A stretch of 64,000 nt of DNA from Limosilactobacillus balticus (GTDB lineage: Bacteria; Bacillota; Bacilli; Lactobacillales; Lactobacillaceae), in the NCBI RefSeq assembly GCF_014145615.1, contig NZ_JACIVH010000074.1, positions 124,001-188,000 on the forward strand, read 5' to 3'. The translations under genes were made by a program, and so were the position numbers. Position 1 is the first letter of the stretch, and each line of letters starts with the position of its first letter. Under the pieces are notes generated by a model. That model was given only the letters and a program-made list of their open reading frames with translations. It searched no databases and was not told where the DNA came from. Positions 48,172-55,774 of the stretch are shown piece after piece.

Positions 48172-48262
48172 ATGAAAAATAAAAGGTAGTTGCGCCAACA
48201 ACTACCAAAAAGAGAAGTACTAAAAACTTCTATTAACAACTTAAGTTTAGCATACTTCTCCA
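48172..48262 (-). ncRNA. Possible short minus-strand transcript and terminator
   Basis: The minus strand holds a perfect hairpin GGTAGTTG / CAACTACC (48185-48206) followed by a T-rich run, a good terminator shape with no gene ending there. Upstream on that strand GAGAAGTA/TACTTCTC (48211-48260) could form a second stem. No ORF is visible, so a small RNA is possible but unproven. The rest of 48027-48171 shows nothing I can name. Confidence 0.3.
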
Positions 48263-48274
48263 TATTTGACATCA

Positions 48275-48291
48275 AATATTAATTTAATATT
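48275..48291. promoter_or_regulatory. Perfect palindrome before the DUF4417 operon
   Basis: AATATTAA-T-TTAATATT, a 17-bp palindrome ending 13 nt before the start codon, directly after TTGACA (48266-48271). It is a plausible operator for the XRE regulator encoded downstream, but AT-richness lowers its weight. Confidence 0.35.
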
Positions 48292-48304
48292 AAGGAGACA
48301 GTAA

Positions 48305-48931
48305 GTGTTAAACTTAAAAAATGCTTATTTTACTGGAGATGATGAGTTTCCAGTATTACATGAGCAAAGTAAGAATTTCAAGCGTCCTTTCCAAATGATT
48401 AGGTTTTCTGATCGCAAAGATGCATCATTAAACGATGCTATTTGTTTTTATGAGTGGGATCAAAAATTTGCTCGACGGCTAGAAGATGATCGTTTAAGTA
48501 AGCTTATTTTTGAATTTAAGCGTGCAGGATCCATAGTTCAACCAGACTATAGTATTTTTGCGGATGATCCGTTAATTTTACAAAAAATGGCTGTTTTTAA
48601 CAAAAATCGGGTAGCCTGTGAATTACAGTCTTGTGGAATAGAAATCATTCCTAATTTACGATGGGGTGATCAAAGATCATTTAAATTTGCCTTTGCTGGA
48701 ATACCAAAACATCAGGTATGTGCTATTGGAACATATGGGCAAGTTCGTAATAAAGAGAAAAGATATCTATTTGAGATGGGATTAGAGGAAGCTTTAACTC
48801 AGGTGGAACCTAAGGAAGTACTTATATATGGTTGTATGCCATCTTCAATCTTTAGTCCATATAAAAGTGTGACAAATTTCTATCAATATAATAATTGGCA
48901 AATTAGCTTGTTTGATAAGAAGGTGGGCTAA
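48305..48931 (+). CDS. DUF4417 family protein
   Basis: A 208-residue protein with the DUF4417 core: PDYSIFADDPLILQKMAVFNKN, IIPNLRWGD, FAGIPKHQVCAIGTYG and YGCMPSS. The family occurs mostly in phages and mobile elements of Firmicutes and has no proven function; it may be catalytic because Asp, Trp and Gly positions are conserved. GTG start with AAGGAGACAGTAA upstream. The next gene begins at the following base, so the two are surely cotranslated. It is the first gene of the accessory region. Confidence 0.75.
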   Translation: MLNLKNAYFTGDDEFPVLHEQSKNFKRPFQMIRFSDRKDASLNDAICFYEWDQKFARRLEDDRLSKLIFEFKRAGSIVQPDYSIFADDPLILQKMAVFNKNRVACELQSCGIEIIPNLRWGDQRSFKFAFAGIPKHQVCAIGTYGQVRNKEKRYLFEMGLEEALTQVEPKEVLIYGCMPSSIFSPYKSVTNFYQYNNWQISLFDKKVG

Positions 48932-49351
48932 ATGGGATCAGGCTATAATGGCTATATGCACACTAAAGGTGCCAACGAACGCTTTAAGCCCAAGAAATTG
49001 ATGAATGAGTTAAGAAATAGTGGCGTTAAATATACTGAAAAAGATGTTGTTTTAGTGACAAAAAACTATAATGGTAAGCTACTATGGCTTGAAAAAGGAA
49101 ATGAATTATCTGGTTTAGAACATATAGAAATGCGACATCGAAACGATTTCGATGCTAACACTAATATTCAGGATTTACTAATGAAAATTCTAGCTTCTAA
49201 GCCCTTAAAACATTTCAGCAGAAAAAAAGGGAAAGAGTTAGCAGATATATATTTATATAAGGTGAATTCTAAACTATATTTAGTTGCTTATGGTGATAAT
49301 GGCTATATTGTTAGTTTTTACCCATATGGAGAAGGTGGTAATTATGTATAA
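48932..49351 (+). CDS. Putative BECR-fold RNase (toxin candidate)
   Basis: A 139-residue protein. The pattern GLEHIEMRHRNDF (H64, R68, H69, D72) followed by a strand-rich end GYIVSFYPY resembles phage and polymorphic-toxin nucleases of the Barnase-EndoU-ColicinE5/D-RelE (BECR) group. The glycine-rich start (GSGYNGYMHTKG) is unusual. It abuts the DUF4417 gene and overlaps the next gene by 8 nt, as toxin and partner genes often do. The family call is by motif only, so I treat it as a candidate. Confidence 0.45.
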   Translation: MGSGYNGYMHTKGANERFKPKKLMNELRNSGVKYTEKDVVLVTKNYNGKLLWLEKGNELSGLEHIEMRHRNDFDANTNIQDLLMKILASKPLKHFSRKKGKELADIYLYKVNSKLYLVAYGDNGYIVSFYPYGEGGNYV

Positions 49352-49724
49352 AGTAGTTGGTATAAAGAATTATGAATTTACGAGAGATATCATAGTTGAA
49401 AGCATTGAGTCTAAACAAACATATGTAGCTTTTGATGACTCGGATTTAATAGGAAATGATCAATTTTCATTTGTTCAAGTCCAAAAAATTTATAATTGCA
49501 AGTTAGGAATAATGGGGAATATAGATTCCTCTGGAGAAACTTATACTATTTTATCAAGGGAACACATTGGTAAGATGAATTTGCTAAAGGTGTCTAACTC
49601 ATGCGGTGATTATTTTTACTTTCCAGCCAATTCAAAAGTTGAAATTGGTGATAATATTAAGCTAATTGTTAAAAGGTATGACTTACTTGCAGTTAATAAT
49701 GTTATTAATGATAGGACGTTATGA
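49344..49724 (+). CDS. Small protein of unknown function, candidate immunity partner
   Basis: A 126-residue, mostly beta-rich, soluble protein without a known motif. ATG 49344 overlaps the end of the preceding gene by 8 nt, with GAAGGTGG as a ribosome binding site inside that gene. The coupling suggests a protein made in fixed ratio with the putative nuclease, such as an antitoxin. That role is inferred from position only. Confidence 0.55.
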   Translation: MYKVVGIKNYEFTRDIIVESIESKQTYVAFDDSDLIGNDQFSFVQVQKIYNCKLGIMGNIDSSGETYTILSREHIGKMNLLKVSNSCGDYFYFPANSKVEIGDNIKLIVKRYDLLAVNNVINDRTL

Positions 49725-49763
49725 CTAGCTTAAGCACAAGTAATGAACATTGGAGGAATTATT

Positions 49764-50126
49764 ATGGCTACAACGACATTAGGAAAATTCTTAAGAAAAA
49801 TAAGGATAGATCGTGATGAACGATTATATGACATGGCAAGACATTTAGGAGTTAGTTCTGCTTTCCTTTCTAGTGTTGAAAATGGCCATAAAAAAGCGTC
49901 AACATCTTTAATTAACAGTATTATTAATGTCTACAACTTAGACGAGAGTCAGCAAGAGCGATTAAAAGATGCACTGAGTCTTAGTGAGAATAGAATTGAC
50001 ATTTCGCAATTTTCACCACAGAAACAGGAAGCTACGTTAATGTTTGCAAGAAAGTTTGATGAGCTAACAGATGAACAAATTGAGCGGATTCAAAAAATCT
50101 TGAAAGGGGATGAGGACAATCATTAG
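49764..50126 (+). CDS. XRE-family transcriptional regulator
   Basis: A 120-residue protein with an N-terminal helix-turn-helix: TLGKFLRKIRIDRDERLYDM, then LGVSSAFLSSVENGHKK. The C-terminal half is helical. Start ATG 49764 with GGAGGAATTATT upstream. It overlaps the peptidase gene by 17 nt, the common XRE-ImmA pairing, in which the protease cleaves the repressor on a stress signal. Confidence 0.88.
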   Translation: MATTTLGKFLRKIRIDRDERLYDMARHLGVSSAFLSSVENGHKKASTSLINSIINVYNLDESQQERLKDALSLSENRIDISQFSPQKQEATLMFARKFDELTDEQIERIQKILKGDEDNH

Positions 50127-50643
50127 CTATAAAACTATATTTGAAGTTGCACCGGAATCTCGTAAAAAATTACGGTATTTAGCCGAATTGGTTCGTAAAG
50201 AGTTAGGGATTGCCACTGATAAGAAGTATATTGATATTACTTGGGTATTGGAAAGATTAGATGTACTTGATTCGAATTATTCGTTTGAGATTGTTCCAGA
50301 TGAACAGTTGGAAGCGGGGGTGCAGGCACAGACTGACGTTACGAAGAATACTATCTATATTAAAGAGTCCGTATATGAAGGCGCAATTCAAAATAATGGC
50401 CGTGACCGAATGACAATTGCTCATGAAATGCTTCATCTCATTTTGCATCAACCAGCATCACTAACGTTATTCCGACGTACAGATGACTTACCATTATACA
50501 AGAATCCTGAATGGCAGGCGGAATGTTTTGCTGGTGAACTGTTAATGCCATATGACCAGATTAAGAATATGACGGAAGAAGAGATTGTAGCGCAGTGTAA
50601 GGTATCGGAACGAGCAGCACACTATCAAAAAACACATATTTAA
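50110..50643 (+). CDS. ImmA/IrrE-family metallopeptidase
   Basis: A 177-residue zinc peptidase with HEMLH at residues 105-109 and the third ligand Glu in QAECFAGELLMP (about residue 138). It ends with the usual VSERAAHYQ helix. In ICEBs1 the homologous ImmA cleaves the XRE repressor. The pair lies behind the DUF4417 and nuclease genes and may control them. No integrase or relaxase is nearby. Confidence 0.88.
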   Translation: MRTIISYKTIFEVAPESRKKLRYLAELVRKELGIATDKKYIDITWVLERLDVLDSNYSFEIVPDEQLEAGVQAQTDVTKNTIYIKESVYEGAIQNNGRDRMTIAHEMLHLILHQPASLTLFRRTDDLPLYKNPEWQAECFAGELLMPYDQIKNMTEEEIVAQCKVSERAAHYQKTHI

Positions 50644-50794
50644 AAGGTGTATTTAACCGATATGTTAAGTTGAAATGATACTTTAGTTAAAACTAGAAAA
50701 GAATGGTCTTATCTTTAATTGGAATAATTTATGGGAAGTAACCAATCAAAATTCAATTGTCTCTGGAATAGTTTCTGGAGTTATTGTCAATGAA

Positions 50795-51532
50795 ATGACA
50801 AAAATGATGGCAAACAATAATAAGAAAAAACTCAAAGTTAGAGATGCTTATTTTCAAGAAAAGTCTCTTGGAGATTTGACAAGATTGAGGTTTACAGGTG
50901 CTTCTATTCGTCCCGAAGATAGATTAGTACCGGGAGAGCATGAAATTGATTCTTATATTTATGCAGAAACAGGGATGCTATTCTGTTCGCTACAAGGAAA
51001 AGTAAGAAGATTACGAAATGCTACTCTAGTATATTCTAATGATGATGTAAACGAATCGGTCAAAAACGTTAATGATTTTTGTAATTCATTAGTTTTTGAA
51101 AAATTACATCAAAAAAGTAGAAGTGGAATAACCGTTTTTAACTCAAAGTGTGATTTATGTTACACCTCCAAAAGTACAAGAAGAATTAAAAATTTTCTAA
51201 TATGTATTGATGGAGCAAAAAAAGGTTATGATTTATTTATATTACAAACACTTCAAAGTCCTTTAGGAAAATATACCTCATCATTTTCAATTGATGAAAA
51301 CAGGAATGTTACAAAGTATAATATGTCAATTCCTGCAACGTTTACAAAAAAGAACGATACTGGAATTACTAATAGAATAGTAATGTTAGATGATTTAGAT
51401 TCAATGATGAAGCCTTTTTTTGTTAACGGTGTTGAAGTTATGCCCAGTAATGAAACTGAAGCATTTAAATCATTCATTAGTAGCTTTAAGGCATCATACG
51501 AATTTAGGCAAACTAATCTTAGTGCGAATTAA
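50795..51532 (+). CDS. Unknown protein, probably missing its 5' end
   Basis: A 245-residue protein without recognisable domains; it has a basic start and a CDLC motif near residue 118. The first ATG lacks a ribosome binding site. The reading frame stays open upstream to a stop at 50684-50686 and reads like protein, including IVSGIVSGVIVNE just before the ATG. The true start may therefore have been lost, leaving a remnant. A strong terminator lies 100 nt downstream. Confidence 0.5.
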   Translation: MTKMMANNNKKKLKVRDAYFQEKSLGDLTRLRFTGASIRPEDRLVPGEHEIDSYIYAETGMLFCSLQGKVRRLRNATLVYSNDDVNESVKNVNDFCNSLVFEKLHQKSRSGITVFNSKCDLCYTSKSTRRIKNFLICIDGAKKGYDLFILQTLQSPLGKYTSSFSIDENRNVTKYNMSIPATFTKKNDTGITNRIVMLDDLDSMMKPFFVNGVEVMPSNETEAFKSFISSFKASYEFRQTNLSAN

Positions 51533-51630
51533 AAAAGATATGTATAATCTATGGAGTTAGATCTCCGGTTATCAATATTACCTAATAAATTATTGAAAAT
51601 TTAAATATTTACATTTTAACTGTGATCACT

Positions 51631-51690
51631 TCACCATCTTTAAACGTGAATTCCATTAGCGTTTAAAGATGGTGATTTTCTTATTTTTTG
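51631..51690 (+). terminator. Strong intrinsic terminator
   Basis: Perfect 16-bp stem TCACCATCTTTAAACG / CGTTTAAAGATGGTGA with a 13-nt loop and a T-rich tail. It separates the orphan gene at 50795 from the next one. The remaining bases up to 51821 show nothing I can name. Confidence 0.88.
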
Positions 51691-51821
51691 TCTTGAACTG
51701 TTGTCTTCCCTGTTCTAAATCTAAAAAATAGATGGTGAGTTTGCTATGTTGTTGCGACGAGCAATAGCTATCTGAGATAATAATTAAGTAATTTGTTTTA
51801 GGAAGTTAAAGAGAAAAACAT

Positions 51822-52709
51822 ATGCTTACCAATGTAATATCAAAAATCAAACAATTTATTCTTAAAATTAAAAAGACTATTTTTGAACCACGCAATAATA
51901 ATGATGTGCAAAATTTAGATGATCCAGAAATCAGTACAAAAAATAAGGTAACACAAGAGCAGGATACTAGTTCTATACATAAGGACGAGGAGCCTGCTTC
52001 AAGTAAATCAATAAAACAAAATTCTGCAGCATTATTTAACAATGGGGCTAGTTCAGCTTCTAAATATAGTCCGGTAAAGTCTAGTAGTTCAAAGTTTGAA
52101 CATCGTAAGGGAAAGATTGTCTATCCTCTTGATAATCATACTTTTCTTACCAGATCGAACTTAAACTATTGTGTATCACATCATCATAATCTAGTTGATA
52201 TTTATGGGAGAGTTGCTGTCGTAATGGAAGATAAGACTAGGGATGTTCGCTTTCCAGCTGTTTACTGTCAAACATGTGATAAATTCTTTGTTCTTGAACA
52301 TGTTTACAAATGGTTACAGAGTAAAGGACGAGTCTTGTGCCGAATAGTAACAAATGAATATTGGACTGCTAGGCAAAACTTTATCAATGATAATAAATCT
52401 ACTGATGATATTTATGGTGATCCAGAATCGCATCTTCATTATTTGGGATATAATGTTAACTCTCAAATTGGATTATCAAAAGCACAACGAAGACATATTT
52501 TGCGACGGATTATTGTGAATAAAGAAATGACTCAAGCAGAAATTGAATCACATCTAGTCTACTTAATTCGTCGGAATCAATATAATAACAATTTCAAAAA
52601 AGCAATCAATAAATGGTATAACGATCTTCTATTTGTTGAGAATCTTGATTTAAATTATAGCCGAATTCCCATGACGGAATTAAGGATTAATAAATATCGT
52701 CATCACTAA
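51822..52709 (+). CDS. Unknown protein with a putative zinc ribbon
   Basis: A 295-residue protein. Residues 1-95 are basic and then low-complexity, rich in Ser, Asn and Gln, probably disordered. Residues 115-160 contain C117-x2-H120 and C149-x2-C152, arranged like a zinc ribbon. The C-terminal half, with GLSKAQRRHILRRIIVNKEM and KKAINKWYNDLLFVEN, resembles a domain I recall from proteins near restriction systems, but I cannot name it. The RBS is weak. It faces an opposing gene. Confidence 0.55.
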   Translation: MLTNVISKIKQFILKIKKTIFEPRNNNDVQNLDDPEISTKNKVTQEQDTSSIHKDEEPASSKSIKQNSAALFNNGASSASKYSPVKSSSSKFEHRKGKIVYPLDNHTFLTRSNLNYCVSHHHNLVDIYGRVAVVMEDKTRDVRFPAVYCQTCDKFFVLEHVYKWLQSKGRVLCRIVTNEYWTARQNFINDNKSTDDIYGDPESHLHYLGYNVNSQIGLSKAQRRHILRRIIVNKEMTQAEIESHLVYLIRRNQYNNNFKKAINKWYNDLLFVENLDLNYSRIPMTELRINKYRHH

Positions 52710-52737
52710 GATGCCATAATAAGGATTATTGTAGTTT

Positions 52738-53367
52738 TTAGTCTATATTATTTAATTTGATGGTAGTTAATAACCGAGGATCCGTTATCCATCTTCTATC
52801 AGTGCCATATTTACTTACTTCAGGGAAATAATTTAATATTTTTATACCAGAATGGGTAATATTTAAAAATACTGGCTTTTTAAGATATACACGGTTGATA
52901 TGAGAATTTGAATAAACTAGGCCCATAAGTAGGCTAGCTATTAGTCTTCGGACGCTAAGTTTATTAGTGATTTCAGCAAAAATTTGATTATGCATATATA
53001 TTGTTACTTTGCGAATTTCGTCAGCTGGTTCAAACTTAACTTTGAACGCGGGATTAGTAGAACATCGGTAAATTAAGGCAAGCCAAATAAAATTATGATA
53101 GCTCATTAGGTGATAAGCATTGGTTTGGTAGGTAACGTTAAAATAACGGCGCAATTCGGTCCATAACTCTGTCCAATTTGAATAATTTAAAAGGTTAAAG
53201 GTGGTATAACTATGACCTTTTATTTCATTGTGATGAGCTGCGAATCTTAGGTAATAAAGTCTGCGTTTATACATGACATAGGCATATAAACTTTCGCTAG
53301 TCGAAGAGGTACTAACCGAGACAATTTTGTAGCCATTACCGGGATAGGATTGGCGGATGGTAGTCAA
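52738..53367 (-). CDS. Unknown protein with disrupted N-terminal extension
   Basis: A 209-residue protein of no recognised family, rich in Tyr and hydrophobic stretches. The only start is a TTG at 53367 without a ribosome binding site. The frame continues upstream as A-L-H-Q-D-I-L, then a TAG at 53386-53388, then S-K-K-L-S-K-A-Q-I, preceded by AAAAGGGGTGG, a good ribosome binding site. The gene was probably longer and is now broken by a nonsense change near its beginning. It is divergent from the restriction operon. Confidence 0.45.
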   Translation of the reverse strand: MTTIRQSYPGNGYKIVSVSTSSTSESLYAYVMYKRRLYYLRFAAHHNEIKGHSYTTFNLLNYSNWTELWTELRRYFNVTYQTNAYHLMSYHNFIWLALIYRCSTNPAFKVKFEPADEIRKVTIYMHNQIFAEITNKLSVRRLIASLLMGLVYSNSHINRVYLKKPVFLNITHSGIKILNYFPEVSKYGTDRRWITDPRLLTTIKLNNID

Positions 53368-53568
53368 AATATCTTGATGTAGTGCCTATATTTGTGCCTT
53401 AGATAATTTTTTACTGATGAGTACCACCCCTTTTAAATATTAACGAATAAGTATTAATTTAACATAAAATTATAACTAAGAGGAAAATATTTTGATGACG
53501 GTCAAGAATTGAACTAATAGAAATTATTTGATACATTGTTATTGAAAAATAATGAGGAGATTATTGTG

Positions 53569-53667
53569 ATGTTACACAACACAACACAACACAACACAAC
53601 ACAACACAACACAACACAACACAACACAACACAACACAACACAACACAACACAACACAACACGTTGA
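53569..53667 (+). CDS. Repeat-encoded leader ORF before mod
   Basis: A small ORF starting ATG 53569 (or GTG 53566), with GAGGAGA 5-8 nt upstream. It encodes M-L and then the repeating pentapeptide H-N-T-T-Q from the ACAAC tract. With 17 repeat units it ends at a TGA at 53665-53667 after 32 residues. With 15 or 18 units it would enter a frame open to TAG 53783-53785, across the mod ribosome binding site. With 16 or 19 units it stops at a TAA at 53673. I infer a translational switch. Confidence 0.5.
   Translation: MLHNTTQHNTTQHNTTQHNTTQHNTTQHNTTR
53574..53662 (+). repeat. Pentanucleotide tandem repeat (ACAAC)17
   Basis: Seventeen perfect ACAAC units at 53576-53660 with partial units on both sides. 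A perfect tract this long is hypermutable by slipped-strand pairing. It lies about 115 nt before mod, inside the leader ORF. Because the unit is not a multiple of three, gain or loss changes reading frame. Confidence 0.97.
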
Positions 53668-53777
53668 TTATTTAAGTCAATGCTTATTTGTCAAGCAATT
53701 TTTAAAGAGCTTACTAATTTTTAAAGGATTAGTAGGTTCTATTTTTGTGCCTTCATTTTTGAATGGGGGTGTTGAGC

Positions 53778-55772
53778 TTGCTTAGGGATAGTGAAAAGTT
53801 TAATCAGAATGTCCAACCTAATTCAGCATTCTTAAGCGAGCTTAAGAATAAGCTCCCAGAATTCTTTACTAAGGATGGAGCTTTTGATTTAGATAAATTT
53901 AAATCTCAACTGAAAGATAAGAATATCAACGAACTTAGTGAAGGTTACCAACTTAACTTTATTGGTAAAGACTACGCCCGTCGACAAGCAGGTGAAATGC
54001 CGACGAGTGTGATTGTACCTGATGAAAAGCATAATAATGGTGAAGGTAAGGATAGTAAGAATTTATTCTTTACTGGCGATAATTTGGAAGTTTTGCGTCA
54101 TTTACAAACAGCCTATGCTAACAAGGTTGACGTGATTTATATTGATCCACCGTATAACACTGGTAGTGACGGGTTTGTTTACCCGGATTCTTTTGAATAT
54201 AGTGATGACAAGTTAAAAGATATGTTTGGTTTGGATGATGATCAAGTTGAACGATTAAAAAGTATTCAGGGAAAAGCTAGTCATTCAGCTTGGTTAACTT
54301 TAATGTATCCACGACTAGCAATAGCCAAACAATTATTAACTCAACAAGGAATTATATTTATTTCAATAGATGATAATGAAGATTTTAATTTGAAACTTAT
54401 ATGCGATTCGATTTTTGGAGAAAATAACTTTATAGGTCAATTTGTTATCAAGTCTACTCCTAATGCTCGTGATTATGGTCAAATAGGGAAAATGCATGAT
54501 TATGTTCTTTTCTATGCCAAAAACAGAGACAAAGCACAATCTAACTTATTACCTGACAAAAATAAAAAATTTTCTTATAAAGATAATAGGGGAAATTTTA
54601 ATATTCATCCGCTTTATAATTCTAATGAATCATTTACTAATGAAAATCGTCCTAATTTATTCTATCCATTTTATTTAAACAATAACGAAAGAGATGAGAA
54701 TGGTTTTTTTAAAATTTCATTGGAACCTAAAGAGCATTATAACGTAAAAATTTTCCCTCCTAGATCACAAAAGAATAATATTCAATTTGTATGGCGATGG
54801 GGGAAAGAAAAATCACAAAAATATATTAATCAAGAAATAGTAGGATATGAAACTAACGGTCAATATCGTATAGTGCAGAAAATGAGAAATTCAGCAAAAT
54901 TAATTCGTTCTATTATTGAAGGAAAAAATTATACTAGTCGAAGAGGAACAGCAGAGGTTGAAGATTTAATGGAACGTAAAATCTTTGCTTTTCCTAAACC
55001 GGTAGCACTCTTACATGATTTAATATTGAGTTCTACTTCAGAAAATTCTACAATTCTAGACTTCTTTGCCGGTTCCTCTACCACTGCCGATGCCGTTATG
55101 CAACTTAATGCAGAGGATGGCGGTCACCGCAAATTTATTATGGTTCAGCTTCCTGAAAAGACTTACCACACTAATAAGGATGGTAAAGAGGTACCAACTA
55201 AGGGTGGAAAAGCTGCCTATGATGCGGGCTTTAAATCTATTGATGAAATCTCTCGTGAACGGATTCGCCGTGCAGCTAGGAAAATTAAGGAAGATAACGA
55301 ATTAACGCTCCCCGCAGACTTTGACGGAAGCTTTAAGCATTACCGCGTAGTCAAACCAACCAAACAAACTTTAGAAGATATTGATGATTTTGATCCGGAT
55401 AACACTGATTTATTTACTAACATGGTTGAAGGCTTCTCTAGTGAGAGTCTAAACATCCCTGGTAACGCAACTGGTGAGCAAACAATTTTAACAACTTGGT
55501 TAGCTCAAGACGGCTATTCTTTTGATGCTAATGTTCAGAACATTCAATTTGATAACTACAATGCCCATTTAGTTGATGATCGCTTATACCTTATCAATGA
55601 AGGATGGGGTAGTAATCAAACTAAAGAGTTATTGAATAAGTTAGGAACTAATGAACTCCACCTTCAGAGCGTTGTAATATTTGGCTATTCCTTCAATATT
55701 GCTGAACTGCGTGAACTAGAGAATGGCCTCAAGCAGTTAGACAATAAAGTTAATTTAATCAAGAGGTACTAA
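53778..55772 (+). CDS. mod: Type III restriction-modification DNA methyltransferase (Mod)
   Basis: A 664-residue adenine-N6 methyltransferase. The catalytic DPPY (IDPPYNTGSDGF) is near residue 123, before the SAM-binding motif (TILDFFAGSSTTADA, near residue 425); this order marks the beta class used by type III systems. The central region between them is the target-recognition domain, so the specificity cannot be read. I prefer TTG 53778, 6 nt after GGGGGTG; ATG 53763 has no ribosome binding site. It is followed 2 nt later by res. Mod with Res cuts DNA; Mod alone methylates. Confidence 0.93.
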   Translation: MLRDSEKFNQNVQPNSAFLSELKNKLPEFFTKDGAFDLDKFKSQLKDKNINELSEGYQLNFIGKDYARRQAGEMPTSVIVPDEKHNNGEGKDSKNLFFTGDNLEVLRHLQTAYANKVDVIYIDPPYNTGSDGFVYPDSFEYSDDKLKDMFGLDDDQVERLKSIQGKASHSAWLTLMYPRLAIAKQLLTQQGIIFISIDDNEDFNLKLICDSIFGENNFIGQFVIKSTPNARDYGQIGKMHDYVLFYAKNRDKAQSNLLPDKNKKFSYKDNRGNFNIHPLYNSNESFTNENRPNLFYPFYLNNNERDENGFFKISLEPKEHYNVKIFPPRSQKNNIQFVWRWGKEKSQKYINQEIVGYETNGQYRIVQKMRNSAKLIRSIIEGKNYTSRRGTAEVEDLMERKIFAFPKPVALLHDLILSSTSENSTILDFFAGSSTTADAVMQLNAEDGGHRKFIMVQLPEKTYHTNKDGKEVPTKGGKAAYDAGFKSIDEISRERIRRAARKIKEDNELTLPADFDGSFKHYRVVKPTKQTLEDIDDFDPDNTDLFTNMVEGFSSESLNIPGNATGEQTILTTWLAQDGYSFDANVQNIQFDNYNAHLVDDRLYLINEGWGSNQTKELLNKLGTNELHLQSVVIFGYSFNIAELRELENGLKQLDNKVNLIKRY

Positions 55773-55774
55773 CC

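Noticed and set aside
49764-50643. XRE-ImmA pair as evidence of an ICEBs1-like element
   Set aside because: No integrase, relaxase, conjugation gene or att-like direct repeats are visible in the window.
53574-53662. ACAAC tract as a CRISPR-like array
   Set aside because: The units are contiguous, with no spacers, and no cas gene is present.
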